Of a stretch of 64,000 nt of DNA, positions 23,744-64,000 are shown in pieces (the stretch's first letter is position 1; the number at the start of each line of letters is the position of its first letter). The DNA lies in assembly GCA_022410635.1 (NCBI GenBank), contig JAJVDF010000135.1, positions 720,775 to 784,774 of the forward strand. The letters run 5' to 3'. Under the pieces are notes generated by a model. The model did not search any database, was not told the origin of the DNA, and saw only the letters and a list, made by a program, of their open reading frames with translations. The translations under genes were made by a program, and so were the position numbers. This DNA comes from Tretioscincus oriximinensis. Taxonomy: Eukaryota > Chordata > Lepidosauria > Squamata > Gymnophthalmidae.

Positions 23744-26005
23744 CATACATAAGCACATAAGAGGAGCCCTGCTGAATCAGGCCATCTGGTCCAGCATTCT
23801 GTCTCACGCAGTGTCCCACCAATTGCACCTGGCCAGTCTGGAACAGAAGAAGACAAAATCTTCAACTGTTCTCGAGCCCTGCAAATGGCATTTCAGGAAT
23901 GCTACCTGTTGCTTCCTCTCAAAGACAGCATCAAGACATCCATCCTAGTAGCTGTTTATACACTTGGTGTCCATGAACTTGTCTAATCCTCTCTTAATGA
24001 TATCCAGGCTGCTAGCTACCACAACCTCTTCAGGAAGTAAATTCCAAAGGCCGATGACTCCCCTGCATGAAAAAAATACTTTCCCTTGTTCTCATTCTTC
24101 TGCCCATCAGTTTTAAGGAATGCACCCTAGCTCTGGGGTTGTTCTCTCTATTTACCTTATGCACCCAAGCATGATTTTATACACTTCAATCAGATCACCT
24201 CTCAAACGTCATCTTTTAAGGCTGAAGAGGCCCAATTATTGCAGCNGGATTTTATAAGGGAGGTACTCCAGACCACTGATCACTCTTGTTGCCCTTTTCT
24301 GCAACTTCTCTAGTTCCACAATATCATTTTTGAGATGTGNTGACAGAATTGTACACAGTGTTCCAAATGGGGCCTCACCACAGATTTATGAGGAAAAACA
24401 CTTGCTGACTTGTTTTCAATTCCTTTCCTAATTATCCCTAACATTGAATTTGCTCTTTTTTTGCTGCTGCACACTGGGACAACACATTCACTAGCACCTC
24501 AAGATCTTTTTCCTGCTCTGTTACAGAAAGCTTGGTTCCTATCAGTCGTATGAGTAATTGGGGTTATTTGCCCCGATGTGCATGACTTTGCACTTGCTTA
24601 AGTTGAAGTGCATTTGCAACTTTGTTGCCCACTCTCCCAATTTCAATAGGTCACTTTGGAGCTTCTTACAATCACTTTCGGTTTTCACTACCCTGAACAG
24701 TTTAGTGTCGTCAGCAAATCTGGCTACTTCACTATTTACCTCAGCATCCAGATTGTTTATGAACATATTGAAAAGCAGAGATCCCAGTACAACCCCTGGG
24801 GTACTTCAATTCTTACCATTTTCCACTCAGATAACTGTCTATTTATTACTACCCTCTGTTTTCTATCTTTTAGCCAGTTTCCAATGCAGGACAAGATCTG
24901 TCTTTTTATTCCATGATTGTAGAGCTCTTTTAGGAGATTTTTATGAGGGACTTTATCAAAAGCCTTCTGAAAATCGATAGACATTATCAACTGGATCCCC
25001 TTTATCCACATGTTTATTATCACATTCAAATAATTCTTAACAAGTTTGGAAGGCATGATTTACCTTTGCAGAAGCCATGCTGAGTTTCATTCAGCAATGT
25101 GTGCTTATCCATGTCTTTAGTAATTTTGTCCTTAATTAGGATTTCCAACACTTTACCTGGAACAGATGTTAAACTGATGGGTCTACAATTTCCGGGGTCA
25201 CCCCGGGATCCTTTTTTGAAGATATAATCTACTGGCACAGTACCTGATCTTAAGGAAAGATTAAATATTTTGCCTAGAAGTTCAGCAATTTCACGTTCGG
25301 GTTGTTTAAGAATTCTTGGATGAATGCTATCTGGCCCCAGGGATTTATTAATGTTCATATTATTAAGGATAGCAAGGACCTCCTCCCTTGTCATCTCTGA
25401 TCAAATTAATTCTTCTGATCCCCTTCCTGAAAAGACTAGTTCTGCTGGAGGTATACGAGCTCTCTGTCCTCTCCAAACTGAGGAAAATAATTCATTTAAT
25501 ATCTCTGCAATCTCCACGTCCTCCTTTATTATCCCCTTCTGTCTATTGCTGCCTAGTGGTCCAACCACTTTTCTGGTAGGATTTCTATTTCTGATTTGAA
25601 GACATTCTTATTATTTCTTTAGATATTCTTTGCAATGTTCTCTTCAAAGTTTTTCTTTACATTCCTAGTTTGCCACAGTTTGTGCTCCCTTCTCTTCTTC
25701 TCTCTAGGGCAAAAGAGTTTTTCTTCATTCTAATGATTTCCCTTACTGCAGTAGTAAGCCATACAGGCTTCTTCTTGGATTTGGCAGAACCCTTTTGTCT
25801 CTTGGGAATGCATTGTATTTGAGCCTCCAATATTGTATTTGCAAACAGTTTCCATGCTTTTTGAAGGGATTGGACTCTTCTCACTTTCCCTTTTAATATT
25901 CTTTTTACCATTTTCCTCATCTTTGAGAAATTTCCTTTGTGAAAATTTAATGTTTCTGTGTTAGAACTGCTTGACAATTTTCTTCTGCCTATGTCCACAA
26001 GATGT
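23744..26005 (-). mobile_element. CR1 LINE, second long copy
   Basis: On the minus strand, from high to low coordinate, it has a linker with KRILKGKVRRVQSLQKAW. The reverse transcriptase follows, with a GNCRPISLTSVPGKVLE block near 25190, DFQKAFDKVPHKNLLKEL near 24970 and FADDTKLFRVVKTESDCK near 24700. The 3' end carries the same terminal motif as the copy at 12263. It is shorter at the 5' end and broken by frameshifts. It lies just downstream of the LONRF gene. Confidence 0.9.
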
Positions 26006-26243
26006 TACCATAGTTCCTTGTAAAAAGGGGGGGATTACATGCGGCTAGCATTTCTTGGAGAACCAAATCACCATACAATAGAAAGCATGACTAAATACCT
26101 ATTTCTAATCTAACAAGACAGCCAAGTGGGCAATTAACAGAAAAGGTTGGATACATAGACACACTGTTTTTCTTTCTTTTCATAATATCAGCTCTCCAAT
26201 GCATCTCTCATAATAATATCTATTATTACTATTATCCTCATCA

Positions 26244-26405
26244 TATGAACATAAGAGAATCCCTGATGAATTGGTCCACTGCCCATCTAGTCTAGCGTTC
26301 TGTCTTCTACAGTTGTCAACCAAGTGCTCTGGGTATTCTCAAGCAGGAAAAGCAAATCATCACTATTAATTTTGACAGAGACTAAGGAGCTAGCTAAGGA
26401 AGACA
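26244..26405 (-). mobile_element. CR1 LINE 3' end fragment
   Basis: The + strand reads GAACATAAGAGAATCCCTGA and CTGCCCATCTAGTCTAGCG, a degraded antisense CR1 terminus. Confidence 0.65.
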
Positions 26406-27122
26406 ACTTCAACTGCAGATGTAATCCAAACTCACTATAGCCTCCAAAGTTGCGCTTACTCATCTAAATATTTTCATTATACATGCCCTTCTCACCTCTT
26501 CCCTACTAGGTTTGGCACGTTGAATAAGTCTGGAGATTTACAGCACGGTGTAAAAGATCATGTGAGTATAGTAATTCATAGATATCCATAAGAATTCCAT
26601 GACTATTCCATGTCATTTCCTCGTCAATACAGGGAAAATAGCAGATCAGGTTATATCCTGGAGAGAAATTGAAAAGCGAACAAAATCTGGTAAATATTTA
26701 TAAATGTGCTCCAAATCCAAATTGAGGAGATCCAATTTCCATGAATATTTCCACAAAAACATACAATGAGACAATGGAAAGAGTATGCTAGAAGATGTAG
26801 CATTTGTGTTTGAGTTTTGTTTTTTTCTTTCAAGAAACGCACTCACTCAGAAACTCCTTAGCACAAAACAGACATTTCAAGACAACTTTCCTGAATGAAT
26901 TGCATATCTATATCCACTTTTTTTTAACTCACCAATGCCAATTAAAAGTTTTGGTTTCATGAAACCAAATGTTTTGCAATGAACGTTGCTCCTATTGCAC
27001 ATCTCAGTTTACTGGTTACTGGTTTATGGCCTACAATAAAACAAATAATCAAAACACAACAAACAAATATACAGGAACAGGTTAAGATGTCACCCCAGTC
27101 CTAGAGAAAACATCACAAACTG
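26406..27122. other. Downstream flank of LONRF, nothing recognised
   Basis: Follows the polyadenylation site of the gene. No other gene or repeat was seen. Confidence 0.4.
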
Positions 27123-27128
27123 TTTATT
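27123..27128 (-). terminator. Polyadenylation signal of LONRF
   Basis: A canonical AATAAA on the minus strand lies 49 nt beyond the stop codon at 27177. It is the nearest canonical signal and would give a very short 3' untranslated region; a more distal site cannot be excluded. Confidence 0.5.
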
Positions 27129-27176
27129 AGATCTTCCTGAATTATTTGTAGAAGTCTTTATGATAAGGGCTGAAAA

Positions 27177-61357
<34,181 letters not shown>

Positions 61358-61961
61358 CTGCGTGGCCTCGGGCACCGCCAGCCTTGTGGGGCTGCCTAGG
61401 GAAGAGCCCCGACGTTCCCCAAAGGCCGCGGCATCAGGAAGGCGCCCGGGGCAGGGGAGCGGGCGGAGGCGCCCCAGACGGCGTGTGATGCGTTACCTCC
61501 TGCAGGACAGTTTGCAAGGGAGAGACGCTCTCCGCTCGCCTTCCTTGTGGGTGGCTGCTGGCTTCCGCAAGACCGCCAGCCGGCTACCTCTTAAAGGCGC
61601 CGCGCTCCTCACNTCTTCGGCGCCCGCCCCGTCAAAGCACGAACTCCGCTCCGCTAACTTTTGCCAGGAGCGCCGCAGGCAGGCGCAGCGGTGACAGCCG
61701 CGCCCCCCGACTGCGCTCCAGACTCTCCGACAGCCGCCTCCTCCCCTGTGCCTGTCCCTGCCGCTGTGCGTGTGCGGGGGGCTTTGATTCGGAATTTCTC
61801 CCGTCCCGTCCCAGGGGGAGTGTGAAGAAACACCTGCTCCGAGCCCTGCTTCAGCCTCCACTTCAGTGTCCCCGGAATTCAGGGGAGGCAGCTACGACCT
61901 TCTTCTCTCTCCCGCTTTTTTCGCCCCCTGTGCAGCCACGCTTAAGCCCTGCCCTCCCCAC

Positions 61962-62097
61962 TGGGCCTTATTCCGGGCTCTATCTCGGAATAGGAGCTGC
62001 CACCCACATGCTTGTGCAGACTACGGCAGGCCCCATGAGTACACTGGCGTGTGGACGGCCAACCTCTGTCCAGACATCCAGCCCATAATAAGGCTCC
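61962..62097. repeat. Palindromic interspersed repeat, copy D
   Basis: GGGCCTTATTCCGGGCTCTATC at the left pairs with CATCCAGCCCATAATAAGGCTC at the right. The inside carries CCACATGCTTGTGCAGACTA and ACTGGCGTGTGGACGGCC. It sits inside the CpG-rich region upstream of LONRF exon 1. Confidence 0.68.
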
Positions 62098-62480
62098 GTG
62101 GGGACGTCTTACTATTCCCACTGCTCAAGTTTCACCAGGAGCGGGAGGAGGGTGGCGNCTTCCTGCTGAAACCCGCCTCGGCTGTTTCGTTCTCCTGGGG
62201 TTTGCTGGGCAGCCAAAGCGGCTACTAATTCCCATCCCTTCTCCGGGGGTTCCTNCCGCCCACCCCGCCTGACTTCTTACTTCCCATGAGATGCAGCAGG
62301 AAAGGAGGAGGGGGCGTAGCTTGCATATTACATAAATCGCGGCGCCGCGAGGGTACCGGAGAGCAGCGCCATTGGCTGCCACATTAGCCCCGCCCCTGTT
62401 GTGAAACAGCCGCTGCTGCTGCGGACGCGCGTTTCATAACCTTTGAAAACGTGGAGGGGCGGGGCCTGGAGAGAGGCGAC

Positions 62481-62701
62481 CGTGGCATTGGGAAGAGACT
62501 GAGACGGGGAAGGAAGGAATGTAATGCTCTGCTCCCTATGCTACTACCGGCCGCCTCAAAGCGCTTCAGTTTCCCTTCGACTTCCACAGTTGCAAAGCGA
62601 AGCTGCAGCTTCACAGCACACAAACAGCTCTGTTCTTTCAGCCCTGGTCTGGATTGTCTCCTTCATCCATGCTCAGCACATGACCCTGAACCTGGCGGTG
62701 C

Positions 62702-62705
<4 letters not shown>
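62481..62705. other. Upstream flank, nothing recognised
   Basis: Moderately GC-rich sequence with no exon or repeat that I can name. Confidence 0.4.
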
Positions 62706-62765
<60 letters not shown>

Positions 62766-62798
62766 TTATTCTTATTCTTATTCTTATTCTTATTCTGT
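62706..62798. repeat. (TTA)n then (TTCTTA)n microsatellite
   Basis: About 19 TAT/TTA triplets are followed by about six TTCTTA units. Poly-Tyr/Leu frames across it are artefacts. Confidence 0.97.
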
Positions 62799-63254
62799 TT
62801 TCACTCTTGAGTACAGAATGTGTCAAGATGACTGCATAGAACTGGGCCCCCAAAGGTGGTTATGCAAGTAATGGTGTGCAGAGTTCAATGTTGTTGTCTA
62901 GCTGCTGGGGACCAGGAACCAATGGATTTGTCATTGACTTGAGCCCTGAAACTGACAGCTCAAATGGAAGTTTAGGCCAGAAAGGGGAAAATGAATTAAG
63001 TTCATTCTTCGCAATTGAAGATGAACTGAAGGAGGTTTAAAATAAAGGGGAGATTGGGAAGAGGCTTATTGCTCCGACTGCATTTCCTGCAAGCATTCTG
63101 AAGATGCGCTGCTTGGAGAATTCATGTTCTGAGCAGCTTCTAGATGTGGCCAATGGTCCCCTCAAGCCTATCCTGCATACATCTTCCTATTTTATTAATT
63201 AATTTCCTGTCCCATCAATCCAAGGCTTTGTTTAGGTTACATAAACTAAATACA
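62799..63254. other. Gene-free stretch
   Basis: Nothing recognised. Confidence 0.4.
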
Positions 63255-63560
63255 TAGTAAAACTACGAAAACAAGTAGGGAAAATATTTTTTCACACAGA
63301 GGGTCATGGTGAGATGGTGGTAGCCAGCAGCCTGGATAGCTTTAAGACTGGATTAGACAAGTTCATGGAAGCCAAGGGTACAAAGAGCTATTAGGTGGGA
63401 TCTCTTGATACAGCTTCCTGAAGTACTGTTTGCAGGGAGGCGAGAACAGCTGCATAATTTGCCACCTTCTGTCCAGACTGCCCAGGTGCAATTGGTGGGC
63501 CACTGTGAGGCAGATGCTGGCCTAGATGGGCTCAGGCCTGATTCAGCAGGTTCTGAAAGT
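63255..63560 (+). mobile_element. CR1 LINE 3' end
   Basis: Sense CR1 3' part: ATATTTTTTCACACAGAGGG, ATAGCTTTAAGACTGGATTA, GACAAGTTCATGGAAGCCAA, then GCCACTGTGAGGCAGATGCT and GATTCAGCAGG. It has a different subfamily pattern from the antisense copies (the terminal TATGTTCTTA is absent). Confidence 0.8.
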
Positions 63561-63599
63561 AAAGGTGTGATCGCAACCTCAATATCATAACAAATGTTG

Positions 63600-64000
63600 C
63601 TGTCCGTATTGATAAAGGGAATAGAGTTTAATGAGATTCGGCTTACTCATTAAACGTGACCGGATCGGTGAATCGAGGAGGCTTGCCCTGGGGTCCGTAT
63701 CACTAGCCACGGCAAAATAATCAGCCCACAGACGACACTTCAGGGTAACTGGAGACGTAGGAGGTCCACGAGTGTATGGAAGCCTCCAGACGAGACCGGG
63801 GTCTCCACTTTTATTGACATCAAAATCAGAAGGCGTGTATCAGAATCATGACGGAATGAAAAGGGCNGAGGATACCCAACGTGGGCAAATTACGTAGGGA
63901 TGACACGTTATGCCCCCTCCCAAGGGGGTGCAGCCTGTGGACAGTAACCAATCAGAGAAGAGATAGATGTGAGTGTGGTGTGCCTAATTACTGGAAACTT
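63600..64000 (-). mobile_element. Probable LTR, antisense, running off the window
   Basis: On the minus strand an inverted CCAAT motif (CTGATTGGTTAC, about 63946) is followed by CAATAAAAGTGGAGACC (about 63808) and then a GC-richer downstream part. That is the order of a retroviral-type LTR (U3, poly(A) signal, R-U5). Its proposed 3' end contains a perfect hairpin with 10-bp arms (63626-63635 with 63646-63655, 10-nt loop). Only one end is in the window. Confidence 0.4.

Noticed and set aside
61396..61861. An upstream LONRF coding exon: a 122-codon minus frame ending at a GAG|GTAACG donor-like site, with a CCCTAG acceptor-like site at 61396
   Set aside because: The implied intron is only 101 nt and the join would change frame relative to RING 1. 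The upstream frame shows no TPR or other family sequence. Treated as 5' untranslated/promoter DNA.

Overview
This window looks like nuclear DNA from a squamate reptile (lizard or snake). The case rests on the repeats: a BovB (RTE) LINE 3' end, long CR1 and L2-like LINE copies, tRNA-headed SINEs with L2-like tails, a Ngaro/DIRS-type retroelement remnant carrying an SGNH-hydrolase domain, and solo LTRs. Coding density is vertebrate-like, with one spliced gene in 64 kb. Single N bases are scattered through the sequence.

The only host gene I can support is on the minus strand. It has twelve coding exons between 61357 (ATG) and 27177 (stop), all with GT-AG introns and compatible phases. Joined, they give 1,791 nt, a 596-residue protein with no internal stop. 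The order is RING finger 1, TPR-like helices, an acidic/polar linker, RING finger 2 and a C-terminal LON substrate-binding domain. This is the architecture of the LONRF family of RING E3 ligases. It is shorter than the roughly 750-residue LONRF1-3 proteins because it starts almost directly at RING 1. I cannot settle the paralogue by eye. A CpG-rich promoter region lies around exon 1 (about 60840-62480), and an AATAAA site follows the stop codon.

Layout: 1-27 kb is gene-poor flank with a solo LTR (1.0 kb), a BovB end (3.7 kb), L2/LINE fusions (8.3-9.3 kb), a dense nested block (10.4-16.3 kb) and a second long CR1 (23.7-26.0 kb). The nested block contains an L2 split by an 803-bp insertion with an exact 9-bp duplication, a foldback segment, and an APE-type LINE apparently interrupted by a CR1. 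27-61 kb is the LONRF gene. Its intron 3 holds the Ngaro-like remnant and a young L2 with a 394-codon open reading frame. Its intron 2 holds CR1 copies. Its intron 1 holds L2 fragments (one apparently twin-primed), a solo LTR and a SINE. 61-64 kb is the promoter, a long TTA repeat, a CR1 3' end and a probable antisense LTR at the right edge.

The least explained material is a set of hairpin-forming sequences. One is a 95-bp-arm foldback followed by two smaller palindromes at 11.1-11.5 kb. The other is a dispersed ~125-135-bp palindromic repeat seen in four places (20.7, 50.7, 58.1 and 62.0 kb).
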